Below are positions 7,793-16,582 of a stretch of DNA of 64,000 nt, piece by piece. Made by a program: the position numbers and the translations under genes. Numbering within the stretch: the first letter of the stretch is position 1; the number at the start of each line of letters is the position of its first letter. The notes under the pieces were generated by a model, which saw nothing but the letters and a program-made list of their open reading frames with translations, did no database searches and was not told the origin of the DNA. The DNA comes from Phycisphaerales bacterium UBA2421 (GTDB taxonomy: Bacteria > Planctomycetota > Phycisphaerae > Tepidisphaerales > Tepidisphaeraceae). The stretch lies in contig DDRH01000036.1 of assembly GCA_002343075.1 (NCBI GenBank), forward strand, positions 89,068 through 153,067, in the 5' to 3' direction.

Positions 7793-10309
7793 ATGACCCC
7801 CGTCGCCGCCTCGCCGAGTGAGCCGACGCCTTTGCCGCCGACATCCAATTCAAAGCCGAAAGCCTGGAACATCGTCGCTCGATACACCCATTGGCTCCAC
7901 ACAATGTGGCCTGCGGGCACGGTCGAGAAACTGCCGGTAGTTCAGCCCGACGGCAGCACGAATGTACCGGGGCTTTATGTGGTCGGCGATCTCACAGGTA
8001 TCCCGCTGCTAAAGTTCAGCGCCGACACGGGGGCCCGGGCGGTGCGGACGATTGTTGCCGAGAGAGGGACAAGTAATCAGCGGCAAGGGGAAAGTGAGGA
8101 TGCCACCCGCGCGCCCCTGGACTTGGTGATCATCGGCGCCGGCGTCTCCGGCATGGCTGCGGCGCTGGAGGCCAAGAAATGTGGACTCAGCTTCGTGCTC
8201 CTTGAAGCTGCGGAACCCTTTAGCACAATCGTGAACTTTCCAAAGGGCAAGCCGATCTTCACTTACCCAACCGACATGACGCCGGCAGGCGATCTGCAGT
8301 TTCGCGCGACAGTGAAGGAACCGCTGGTTGAAGAATTGCGAGATCAGACGCTCGGCCGGGGCATCAAGCCGATCATGGCGCGCGTCGACCGCGTACACCG
8401 CGGCGGTGGGGGGCTGATTGTTGACCTGGCCAAGCCCGCCGACGGATCTCCCTCCTCGTTTCCGAGCCTGGAACTGAGAACCAAGCATGTGATCGTGGCA
8501 ATCGGCAGGAGTGGCAATTTCCGCAAGCTGGGCGTGCCGGGCGAGGACTCGGGAAAGGTGTTTAATCGCCTACACGATCCCAAAGAGTGGGCTGGCAAAA
8601 ATGTGCTTGTCGTCGGCGCGGGCGATAGCGCGGTCGAAACCGCCATTGCCATCACGCAGTACGGCGGGCATGTGACGTTCAGCTTTCGCGAAGCCGAACT
8701 CACGCGGCCAAAGGCGGAGAACATCGAGAAATTCAATGTGATACTAAGAGACCCTTCTGCCGCCGTTGAGGTGGAGAAGCCCATGAGCGACCGCGTCACG
8801 ACCGCGGTCGGCGGGTTTATGGAGAGGTATAGAACACCCGGTTCGCTTCGATCGCTTCCGCTGTCACGCGTGAAGTCGATCCGCGACGCTGAGGTCGTTG
8901 TCAGCACTCCAGCCGGTGATGAAACATTTCCCAACGACGCGGTCTTCAGCATGATCGGTCGCGAGGCCCCGCTGCAGTTCTTTCGCAAGAGCGGAGTAGC
9001 AATACACGGCGAGCGAGCCACGCGCTGGTGGGTCACGCTGATCTTGTCGCTGTGTATCTTCGCTTTTATCTACCATTGGAAAAAGGGCGGCGTACACATC
9101 ACCGCCATTCCGTCAATCGATCACGCTCTGGACATTGGAAGCTTTTGGAGCAGCAAGCAACTCTTTCCTTACAACATGCCGGGATGGTGGGGCTCGCTGG
9201 GTGAGGCATTCAACAGACCAAGTAACCTGCTGGGGACGCTGAAAGTCACCGTAGGCGAACCGGGTTTTTACTATTCCTTTCTGTACTGCTGTGCGATTGT
9301 GATTTTCGGATTCCGTCGCATCGCACGAAGAAAAACGCCATATGTCCGTCGACAGACATTTTCGCTGATGGCATTTCAGCTGATTCCCCTGTTTTTCCTT
9401 CCGTACCTCGTTTTGCCGTGGGCCGGGCATAACGGTGCGTTTGACACTGGGGCGATGAAATGGGTTGCGGACCAACTCTTTCCAATCGTTGGCTATGGCC
9501 ACGGCCGCGAATATTGGCGGGCGTTTGGGATCATCCTCGCGTGGCCTCTGTTTATCTGGAACGTGTTTACCGATCAGCCGATGTGGCTTTGGCTCGGAAT
9601 CAGCGTGGTACAAACATGCGTCATCATTCCGACACTCATATACTTCTATGGCAAAGGGGCATATTGCGGCTGGATCTGTTCCTGTGGCGCTTTGGCGGAG
9701 ACAGTGGGTGATGCTCACCGTACCAAGATGCCGCACGGACCCTTCTGGAACAGATTCAACATGGTCGGACAGGCGTTCCTGTGGTTTGCGGTGCTGCTTC
9801 TGGTGTTCCGCGTGCTCGGCTGGTCAATGGGGCACGGCAACTGGGCCGATCGGTCGTTCAAGTACATGCTCAAGGATATGCCCGTGATCAACTACGTCTG
9901 GTTTGTCGACCTCCTTTGGGCTGGCATTCTTGGTGTCGCCTTGTACTGGCACTTCAGTGGGCGCTTCTGGTGTCGTTTTGCCTGCCCGCTTGCAGCGCTC
10001 ATGCACATTTATGCCCGTTTCAGTCGATTCCGAATCATTCCCGAGAAGAAAAAATGCATCTCCTGCAACGTGTGCACGAGCGTGTGCCATCAGGGAATCG
10101 ATGTAATGAACTTCGCGAACAAGGGCTTACCAATGGCCGACCCGCAGTGCGTGCGCTGCAGTGCGTGCGTGCAGAGTTGTCCAACAGGCGTGCTCTCGTT
10201 CGGGCAAATCAGCCGCAAGACGGGCGAGGTGATTTACAAGGACAAACTCGCGGCCTCTGCGGTGCAGATTCGAGAGATCGGGATAAATGGCAAACGAATC
10301 GCGGTCTAA
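7793..10309 (+). CDS. Flavoprotein oxidoreductase fused to NapH/NosR-like membrane polyferredoxin
   Basis: An 838-residue fusion. Residues 112-123 hold an FAD-type GxGxxG fingerprint (VIIGAGVSG), residues 271-280 an NAD(P)-type one (VLVVGAGDSA), as in thioredoxin-reductase-like enzymes. The motif that normally closes such a fold, a GLYVVGDLTG strand, sits instead at residues 60-69, ahead of the first fingerprint, so the module looks circularly permuted. From about residue 407 on come several membrane helices, with NapH/NosR-type cysteine motifs (YCGWICSCG near 625, CRFACPL near 725), and finally two 4Fe-4S ferredoxin motifs (CISCNVC near 755, CVRCSAC near 785). Predicted to pass electrons between NAD(P)H and a membrane or periplasmic acceptor. 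The ligand set of the final motifs is complete. The DUF547 gene follows by 92 bases. Confidence 0.85.
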   Translation: MTPVAASPSEPTPLPPTSNSKPKAWNIVARYTHWLHTMWPAGTVEKLPVVQPDGSTNVPGLYVVGDLTGIPLLKFSADTGARAVRTIVAERGTSNQRQGESEDATRAPLDLVIIGAGVSGMAAALEAKKCGLSFVLLEAAEPFSTIVNFPKGKPIFTYPTDMTPAGDLQFRATVKEPLVEELRDQTLGRGIKPIMARVDRVHRGGGGLIVDLAKPADGSPSSFPSLELRTKHVIVAIGRSGNFRKLGVPGEDSGKVFNRLHDPKEWAGKNVLVVGAGDSAVETAIAITQYGGHVTFSFREAELTRPKAENIEKFNVILRDPSAAVEVEKPMSDRVTTAVGGFMERYRTPGSLRSLPLSRVKSIRDAEVVVSTPAGDETFPNDAVFSMIGREAPLQFFRKSGVAIHGERATRWWVTLILSLCIFAFIYHWKKGGVHITAIPSIDHALDIGSFWSSKQLFPYNMPGWWGSLGEAFNRPSNLLGTLKVTVGEPGFYYSFLYCCAIVIFGFRRIARRKTPYVRRQTFSLMAFQLIPLFFLPYLVLPWAGHNGAFDTGAMKWVADQLFPIVGYGHGREYWRAFGIILAWPLFIWNVFTDQPMWLWLGISVVQTCVIIPTLIYFYGKGAYCGWICSCGALAETVGDAHRTKMPHGPFWNRFNMVGQAFLWFAVLLLVFRVLGWSMGHGNWADRSFKYMLKDMPVINYVWFVDLLWAGILGVALYWHFSGRFWCRFACPLAALMHIYARFSRFRIIPEKKKCISCNVCTSVCHQGIDVMNFANKGLPMADPQCVRCSACVQSCPTGVLSFGQISRKTGEVIYKDKLAASAVQIREIGINGKRIAV

Positions 10310-10401
10310 TACTCGCTCCACTCGATTCGCCTGGGGCCGCGACCCTGAGCAACGCCCGGCAAGTCTTTGCACGCATTAACACCTAATCTGGAGGTACTCG
10401 G

Positions 10402-11190
10402 ATGTTTAGCCAACAAGAACAAGCGCCGCCGGTGTCGCCGGTAGCGATCACCCGATCATCGCGGCGTGCGCCGCGGCAGTGGGCTTGCGCTCCCTTCCTC
10501 TGCATGGCTTGGTTACTCTCTACTCCTGCGCAAGCGGCGCCGGATCACAGCACATTTGACGGGATTCTGCAGGCCGTTGTGCGAGACGAACGCGTTGATT
10601 ACGAGAAGGTGAAATCGGACCACTTACCTGTTTTAAATGCCTATCTCGACCACCTCGCCCGCGGCAAGCCGGCCGAAACGACCCGGGATGAGCTTCTGGC
10701 TTTCTATATAAACCTCTACAACGCGACGATGATCAAAGCGGTTGTGGATCGCGGTGGAAGCGCTTTTCGGCCCAGCGACAACGATTTTGCGGTCTTCAAA
10801 GAACCACTCGTGCGAATCGACGGTAAACTCTTGTCACTTAACGCGTTAGAGAACGATGTGATTCGAAAAGAGTTCAGTGATCCCCGGATTCATGCCGCGC
10901 TGGTCTGTGCGGCAGTGTCATGCCCTCCGATCCTGAGTCGTGCGTACCGTGCCGACGATCTGGACGACGTGCTGACCGCGAATACCAAACGCTGGCTCAA
11001 CGACAAGAACCGAAATGAAATCGATCGGCCCAGTAAAACGCTTAAACTGAGCAGGATCTTCGACTGGTACAATATCGACTTCGGCGGATCCGAGAAATTG
11101 GTCGAGTACGTACAGCAATATGTCGATGAGGACGTCGCTAATTTCAAAGTAGAGTTCAAAGAGTACGATTGGACGCTGAACAAGAAGTAA
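10402..11190 (+). CDS. DUF547 family exported protein
   Basis: A 262-residue protein with a signal-like segment ending in STPAQAA (about residue 46) and then the DUF547 pattern: VDYEKVKSD, a LAFYINLYNATMIKAVVD core and a conserved VSCPPILSRAY cysteine segment. DUF547 proteins are of unknown biochemical role and are often exported; a papain-like fold has been proposed for some members, which would fit the conserved Cys, but I cannot confirm that from sequence. A GGAGGT at 10389-10394 lies seven bases before the ATG and supports the start. The neighbour upstream is the membrane flavoprotein-polyferredoxin, so the two may work together in the envelope; that link is inference from proximity. Confidence 0.82.
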   Translation: MFSQQEQAPPVSPVAITRSSRRAPRQWACAPFLCMAWLLSTPAQAAPDHSTFDGILQAVVRDERVDYEKVKSDHLPVLNAYLDHLARGKPAETTRDELLAFYINLYNATMIKAVVDRGGSAFRPSDNDFAVFKEPLVRIDGKLLSLNALENDVIRKEFSDPRIHAALVCAAVSCPPILSRAYRADDLDDVLTANTKRWLNDKNRNEIDRPSKTLKLSRIFDWYNIDFGGSEKLVEYVQQYVDEDVANFKVEFKEYDWTLNKK

Positions 11191-11298
11191 CGCCGACAAA
11201 TGCTGTCTGAAGGTTGACGAATTGCGAAACCGGCCGGGCAAGCTTCGGTTTCGTACGCTTTGCGCAGCGTTTGTCATTTCGGGTTGGAGACAGAGCAC

Positions 11299-14040
11299 AT
11301 GGCCGACACATCCGTCACCGCTGAAGAACGTCGTCTAATCGAAGAATCAACGCGCGAAAAAAACTGGAAGCGATGGGGGCCGTATCTTTCCGAGCGGCAA
11401 TGGGGCACTGTGCGAGAAGATTATTCGCCGGACGGAAGTTGCTGGCAGAGCTTTCCGCACGATCACGCGCGCAGCAGGGCATACCGATGGGGAGAAGATG
11501 GTATCCTTGGTATCACCGATCGAGAGTGTCGGCTTTGTTTCGCATTGAGCATGTGGAACGGCACAGATGCGATCTTGAAAGAGCGCATTTTTGGACTGAC
11601 CGGTCCAGAAGGCAATCACGGCGAAGACCCGAAGGAGCTTTGGTATTATCTCGACTCCTCGCCAACTCACTCCTACATGAAAGGCTTGTATAAGTACCCG
11701 CAGTCGGCGTTTCCATACGGCCAGTTGGTTGACGTGAACCGAACCAAGGGCAAAACCGGTGAGTTCGAGATTCTCGACACTGATGCGTTCAAAGATAACA
11801 ACTACTTTGACGTCTTTGCGGAGTATGCGAAGAGTTCCCCTAACGATATTCTCATCAGAATCACCATTCACAACCGGGCTTCGCACTCGTCGACGATTCA
11901 TTTCTTGCCCACACTCTGGTATCGCAATAGCTGGAGTTGGGGTTGCACCCATGAAGGCTGCGAAATGCGGCCCTGGATGGAGCAAAAGTCACCCAACCGG
12001 GTCGTGATGGAGCATGTATCGCTGGGTGCCTGGAGGCTGGATATAGAGCCGGTCGCGGGCGCGGCGGTGCCAGAACTACTCTTTACAAACAACGAAACGA
12101 ATACGAAGAAGCTCTGGGGCGGAGGCGATTCACCGAAACACGCAAAAGATGCGTTTAACGATTATGTCATTCATGGCAAAGCGGACGCCGTCAATCCCAA
12201 GCGCACCGGGACAAAGATGGCCCCGCACTACATCCTCGATATCCCCGCGAGGGAATCGGTGATTGTGCGGCTGCGGCTTGCATCCGAGGCAGAGGCGACC
12301 GACACGCCATTCGGAAAGGATTTTGATCGAGTTTTTGCGAAGCGCATCGAGGAAACAGAGGAGTTTTACGCCTCGAAGATTCCCTCGGTACTGGACGACG
12401 AGCAGAGACGTCTCGCCCGCCAGTCGTATGCCGGCCTGCTTTGGTCTAAGCAGTTCTACCATTACGTGGTTAAAGACTGGTTGGAGGGCGACCCCTGGCA
12501 ACCCGCACCGCCTGCAGCACGCAAGAAGGGGCGCAATCGGGATTGGGGCCACATGTTCTCGCGCGACGTCCTGAGCATGCCCGACAAGTGGGAGTATCCC
12601 TGGTTTGCAGCGTGGGATCTTGCGTTTCACATGCTGCCATTTTGTAAGGTTGATCCCTTTTTTGCGAAGGATCAATTGGGCCTGTTCCTTCGCGAGTGGT
12701 ACATGCATCCGAACGGCCAGATTCCCGCTTACGAATTCCAGTTTGGGGATGTCAATCCTCCGGTGCACGCGTGGGCATGCTGGCGAGTCTATAAGCTCAC
12801 CGCGCCGCGGGGGCAGCGCGATCAGCGGTTCTTGGGCGCGGCGTTTCAGAAGCTCTTGATGAACTTCACATGGTGGGTAAACCGCAAAGACGCCGAAGGC
12901 AAACACATTTTCGGCGGGGGGTTTCTGGGCCTCGATAACATCGGGCTTTTTGATCGCAGCCAGCCCCTGCCCTCTGGAAGAACTCTAGAGCAGGCCGACG
13001 GCACAGCATGGATGGCGTTTTTCTGCACCAACATGCTGGCAATGGCGCTTGATCTCTCGATGAACAACCCCGAGTACGAAGATATCGCGAGCAAGTTTTT
13101 TGAACACTTCGTCGCAATCAACGTCGCCATGAACACCCTCGGCGGGACTGGCCTGTGGGACGAAGAGGACGGTTTCTATTACGACCAACTCAACACTCCT
13201 GGCGATCAACCCGCGATGAAGCTCAAGATCCGCTCAATGGTCGGGCTAATTCCTCTGTTTGCCTGCGAGGTGATTGAGCCGGAAGTACTGGCAAAGGTGC
13301 CCGGATTTAAGAAACGGATGGAGTGGTTCTTGAAATATGAACCGGAGTTGTCGGAGCACGTCCAAACTGATGAAACCGCAACCGGTGTCGGGGGCAAGGG
13401 GCATCTGCTGGCGATCCTCACACGCGATCGGCTGGTGCGCGTGCTCAAGTACCTCTTCGACGAAAACGAGTTCTTAAGTGAGTACGGCATTCGCGGCCTC
13501 TCGAAGGCACACGAACAGACCTATGGCTTCAATCTCGACGGGAAGGAGTTCAGCATTAAGTACACACCCGGCGAGAGCGATACCTGGCTCTTCGGCGGCA
13601 ACAGCAACTGGCGCGGGCCGATCTGGTTTCCAGTCAACCATCTTATCATCGAAGCGCTTGAGCGATACTACTTCTTCTACGGCGATTCGCTTAAGGTCGA
13701 ATGCCCCACCGGCAGCGGAAATATGATGACGCTTCTCGATGCGGCGCGAGAGATCGAACGTCGCCTCTCCCGGATCTTTCTTCCTGATAAAGACGGAAAT
13801 CGACCTTGCCACGCGACCAACCCCGGCGGAGACCGGTACCGGGATGACCCACATTTCAAGGACCTCATCCTTTTCTACGAGTACTTTCACGGTGACACGG
13901 GCCGTGGTATCGGGGCGATGCACCAAACGGGCTGGACTTCGCTTGTAAATCGTTGCCTCGAAGGATTGGCGCGCGGAAAGCCTGCTAAATCGGCCCCCAA
14001 ACCGCCCACAGCGGCGGGGTCGCGACAATCAGCACGCTGA
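11299..14040 (+). CDS. Large GH63/MGH1-like glucosidase
   Basis: A 913-residue enzyme of the clan GH-G type (GH63 glucosidase / MGH1-like domain). The start at 11299 gives MADTSVTAEERRLIEE; an in-frame ATG at 11260 is preceded by less convincing sequence. Conserved-looking blocks include SWGCTHEGCEMRPWM, FSRDVLSMPDKWEYPWFAAWDLAFH (here split), GRNRDWGHMF, WDEEDGFYYDQL and GGNSNWRGPIWFPVNHLIIE, the last two being the typical active-site region of the (alpha/alpha)6 barrel with acidic residues for inverting hydrolysis. No signal peptide is visible, so it is probably cytosolic and acts on alpha-glucosides or glucosylglycerate-like solutes. It stands alone in its orientation, between DUF547 and a TPR protein. 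Exact substrate unknown. Confidence 0.8.
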   Translation: MADTSVTAEERRLIEESTREKNWKRWGPYLSERQWGTVREDYSPDGSCWQSFPHDHARSRAYRWGEDGILGITDRECRLCFALSMWNGTDAILKERIFGLTGPEGNHGEDPKELWYYLDSSPTHSYMKGLYKYPQSAFPYGQLVDVNRTKGKTGEFEILDTDAFKDNNYFDVFAEYAKSSPNDILIRITIHNRASHSSTIHFLPTLWYRNSWSWGCTHEGCEMRPWMEQKSPNRVVMEHVSLGAWRLDIEPVAGAAVPELLFTNNETNTKKLWGGGDSPKHAKDAFNDYVIHGKADAVNPKRTGTKMAPHYILDIPARESVIVRLRLASEAEATDTPFGKDFDRVFAKRIEETEEFYASKIPSVLDDEQRRLARQSYAGLLWSKQFYHYVVKDWLEGDPWQPAPPAARKKGRNRDWGHMFSRDVLSMPDKWEYPWFAAWDLAFHMLPFCKVDPFFAKDQLGLFLREWYMHPNGQIPAYEFQFGDVNPPVHAWACWRVYKLTAPRGQRDQRFLGAAFQKLLMNFTWWVNRKDAEGKHIFGGGFLGLDNIGLFDRSQPLPSGRTLEQADGTAWMAFFCTNMLAMALDLSMNNPEYEDIASKFFEHFVAINVAMNTLGGTGLWDEEDGFYYDQLNTPGDQPAMKLKIRSMVGLIPLFACEVIEPEVLAKVPGFKKRMEWFLKYEPELSEHVQTDETATGVGGKGHLLAILTRDRLVRVLKYLFDENEFLSEYGIRGLSKAHEQTYGFNLDGKEFSIKYTPGESDTWLFGGNSNWRGPIWFPVNHLIIEALERYYFFYGDSLKVECPTGSGNMMTLLDAAREIERRLSRIFLPDKDGNRPCHATNPGGDRYRDDPHFKDLILFYEYFHGDTGRGIGAMHQTGWTSLVNRCLEGLARGKPAKSAPKPPTAAGSRQSAR

Positions 14041-14090
14041 CCCGACCGAGATAGTGCAAGCCTAGCCAGATGGACGGATTTTCCGGCGAA

Positions 14091-14111
14091 GATCAGCTTT
14101 GAGCGCTGATC
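14091..14111. other. Perfect 7-bp inverted repeat after the glucosidase gene
   Basis: GATCAGC (14091-14097) and GCTGATC (14105-14111) around a 7-base loop. There is no T-run on either side, so it is at best a weak terminator or mRNA 3'-end stabiliser. Confidence 0.3.
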
Positions 14112-14202
14112 GGCCATCGTCGAACAGAAAATTATCTGCCGCAGCAATCCACATTCACCCCCGGGTTGTCTACACTGAGGAGCAGAAACGAGAGGTGTGG
14201 GC

Positions 14203-15564
14203 ATGCGTTGGTTTCTGTTAGTCTTTTCGCTTTCCACCGTCAGTCTTTGCCTCGCCGATCGCATCACGTTCAAGGATGGCACAGTTCTTGAAGGCAGAGC
14301 GAAGATGCAGCCGGATGGGAACTGGGTCGTCGCAACCCCCGATGGCAAGATCGTGACGATCGATGCGGCCCGAGTCGCAAAGGTGGAAATGACAGGCAAC
14401 GGGGATTCGAAGACCGCCGAGCAACTGGCCAGCCTCAAGAGATCTGTTGAGTCATTAACAGATCTGAACGAGATTATCGCGCGCTTCGAGCGGTTTGCCA
14501 CTGCAAATGCTGATACACCAGCTGGCGACGACGCGGCGGCCGAGTTGGCCATGTGGCGCGATCGAAAGGCGAGAGGGCTGATTCGCGTGGGTGGCGATTG
14601 GATCACGCCCGAAGAAAGGCTGGAGCTGCTTCGACAGCTCGAGCCAAGAATCGCGATGGCACAGCAAATGATCTCCACGGGGCAATATGGAGATGCCGAG
14701 TTGATCCTCCGAAGCGTACTTGAGCTCGATCCAAGGCAGTTGGCCGGGTTGTATCTGAGTGGCGTGGTAAGTTATCACACGGACAAATTGCCTGCGGCGC
14801 GAAGGTCGTTTGAAGCGGTGAACGAGCAGATCGCCGGGCACGCGCCGACCTTGAACAATCTCGCGATCATCTCCTTCAAGCAGAATCAGATTGGCTCTGG
14901 CCTGAATTTTTTCGATCAGGCAATGGTGGCTGCACCTGCTGATCGGGTGATCGTCGATAACGTAGCTGAGACGCTCCACGGGCTAAAGGACGAAGGGCGA
15001 CGGCTATCCGGGGCCCGGCGGCTGGAGCGTCGGTTCATGGAGCAAGAACCAATCGTCGTCGCGCGCATGCAGCAGGAAGGCCAGTTCAGGTGGGGAGCCA
15101 CTTTTGTGGACAAGCAGAAGTTCGATGAACTTGTGGCTGCCGAGAAAGCGATCAAGGACAAGATCGACGCGATGCAGCAGGAATTTGAGTCGGTGAACGG
15201 AAAGATTGCCGCGATTGACCGGGAAATCGAGTCGGGCGAACGAGAACTCCGGCGCATCGAAGCCGACACATACATCATCGACACCAATGGAAACTTCATC
15301 CGCCGACCTCTCCCGTCGTACTATTACACGCAGCAGCGGGTTCTGCGCGATTTGGCCGGCGACCGCGGCGCGCTGTTGGGGCAACAGAAGGCACTTCGGC
15401 AGCAGGCCGATCGCATGCAACGCGACCTGCCGGTACCAAAGTTCACCGGCACCCAGAAACTCATTGGAGTTGAGGGGACACCGCTGGAAGAGCAGGAAAG
15501 GGAATCCGACGAGAGTCGCCGGACGAGCAACTCTTTAGCTCACCCAACTACACAGCCGGAGTAG
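14203..15564 (+). CDS. Exported TPR and coiled-coil protein
   Basis: A 453-residue protein with an N-terminal signal peptide (MRWFLLVFSLSTVSLCLA), a short beta hairpin segment typical of envelope proteins (RITFKDGTVLEGRAK, then ATPDGKIVTIDAARV), a helical TPR-like region at about 140-260 (ISTGQYGDAELILRSVLELD and following), and a long coiled coil at about 305-410. The C terminus is charged and disordered. No catalytic motif is seen. TPR plus coiled coil suggests a scaffold for a protein complex in the periplasm; the partner is not indicated by the neighbours. GAGG at 14192-14195 stands eight bases before the ATG; the GTG two codons earlier is less likely. Confidence 0.72.
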   Translation: MRWFLLVFSLSTVSLCLADRITFKDGTVLEGRAKMQPDGNWVVATPDGKIVTIDAARVAKVEMTGNGDSKTAEQLASLKRSVESLTDLNEIIARFERFATANADTPAGDDAAAELAMWRDRKARGLIRVGGDWITPEERLELLRQLEPRIAMAQQMISTGQYGDAELILRSVLELDPRQLAGLYLSGVVSYHTDKLPAARRSFEAVNEQIAGHAPTLNNLAIISFKQNQIGSGLNFFDQAMVAAPADRVIVDNVAETLHGLKDEGRRLSGARRLERRFMEQEPIVVARMQQEGQFRWGATFVDKQKFDELVAAEKAIKDKIDAMQQEFESVNGKIAAIDREIESGERELRRIEADTYIIDTNGNFIRRPLPSYYYTQQRVLRDLAGDRGALLGQQKALRQQADRMQRDLPVPKFTGTQKLIGVEGTPLEEQERESDESRRTSNSLAHPTTQPE

Positions 15565-15600
15565 CCACATTCTTTCGCGCTGAAGATTGAAAGGCATCCT

Positions 15601-15876
15601 TCAGGAAGGCGCGCCGCCGGCACTTACAAGCTCGTCAACGTCGATCTCGATCGCCTCTTCTATGCAGTTCATCCCGCGGTTAACCGGCACTCGCGCTTCA
15701 TCGCGGTTAGTTTCGATGATCAGCTTTAGTGCAGCCTTCAGATTACTGCGGCACTCATCAAGTGACCTTGCGGCGCTCAGCGTTCCGCGCACTTCTTCAA
15801 CCCAGCCCACAAACCAACCATCCGGCCTCTGCATAAAGATGGAGTGGTAGGACTGCTTCATAACGGTAATTTTCAT
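15601..15876 (-). CDS. HicB-like protein without a HicA partner
   Basis: A 91-residue protein with the HicB N-terminal ribonuclease-H-like fold pattern: GWFVGWVEEVRGTLSAARSLDECRSNLKAAL, where the VRG.LSxAxSLDEC arrangement and a following helix are typical. HicB proteins normally neutralise the small mRNA-interferase HicA. No HicA-sized gene with the usual GSH core is visible on either side: to the right is the TPR-YggX fusion, and to the left (15565-15600) there is no room. The common C-terminal DNA-binding helix of full HicB is also absent at this length. It may be an orphan HicB-fold protein with another role. Confidence 0.68.
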   Translation of the reverse strand: MKITVMKQSYHSIFMQRPDGWFVGWVEEVRGTLSAARSLDECRSNLKAALKLIIETNRDEARVPVNRGMNCIEEAIEIDVDELVSAGGAPS

Positions 15877-15946
15877 CGACCTCGCGTCACGCTGTCAAAC
15901 AAAACATCTTGCTCGCGACAGTTCAGTTTGGCCTGGGTGAGCATGC

Positions 15947-16537
15947 TCAAAGCGCCAGAAACTCGCGAATGTGCTGATCCCACATCTTCTGGGCCTGAGG
16001 GTCGGCCATGGGAAGCCGCAATTCATTGATCACCTTGGTTCCCATGCCGATCGCATCTTTCCAGCATTTTGTGCAGGTGTTGTGATAAATCTCCTGCCCG
16101 AAAGCACTCCGAAACGGTGGTTTCTCCAGTTTTGGCCCCGGCCTGCCACACCGCCTGCAGAACACCTCTCCCTCGCCAGCGACGACGGCGGGACCGGTCG
16201 GTTTGGTCTCCGGAGCAGGCGCGCCAAGTTCCTTCAGGCAAGCGAGCATGTCGTTCTTGTTTAGCAGATCGCCGCGCCGGTCGGCGACACCCACGCCTTC
16301 AGTGAACGTGGCAATTGCTGAGGGTTGATCGCCGAGTTTCAGCAACGCCTGGCCGAGCAACTGGTACACCTTGCTGATATTGGCATTCAGCCCGATCGCC
16401 CGCCGCAGCGAATCTGCGGCAGCTTGATAGTCGCCGGAATCGAGCAATGCTTTTCCCAGCGAAAAATGAGCCAACTCATTGGTAGGATCATCGCTGGCCA
16501 TTTTCCGAAACTGTTCAATCCGTGCTGCGTCGGCCAT
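15947..16537 (-). CDS. TPR protein with C-terminal YggX (Fe(2+)-trafficking) domain
   Basis: A 196-residue fusion. Residues 1-90 form two to three TPR-type helix pairs (AHFSLGKALLDSGDYQAAADSLRRAI and the next repeat). Residues of about 120-196 match the YggX family: VFCRRCGRP near the domain start, a middle GQEIYHNTCTKCW and a closing INELRLPMADPQAQKMWDQHIREFL. YggX (about 90 residues alone) has been linked to protecting Fe-S clusters and iron handling under oxidative stress. YggX normally has a single conserved Cys; here several Cys are present (CxxC plus CxxC), which could form a small metal site. The TPR part suggests binding to another protein. No operon partner is obvious; the HicB-like gene lies 70 bases downstream. 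Confidence 0.75.
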   Translation of the reverse strand: MADAARIEQFRKMASDDPTNELAHFSLGKALLDSGDYQAAADSLRRAIGLNANISKVYQLLGQALLKLGDQPSAIATFTEGVGVADRRGDLLNKNDMLACLKELGAPAPETKPTGPAVVAGEGEVFCRRCGRPGPKLEKPPFRSAFGQEIYHNTCTKCWKDAIGMGTKVINELRLPMADPQAQKMWDQHIREFLAL

Positions 16538-16582
16538 GGTCTTGGTCTCCAGATACGGGGCAATCGACTCTTCTGGACCACA

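Noticed and set aside
7116-7904. Long open frames in other readings of the Ca-binding repeat gene, including Cys/Arg-rich and Thr/Ala-rich proteins
   Set aside because: They are by-products of the GGC/GAC-rich repeats of the real gene; their composition is biased and no domain is recognisable.
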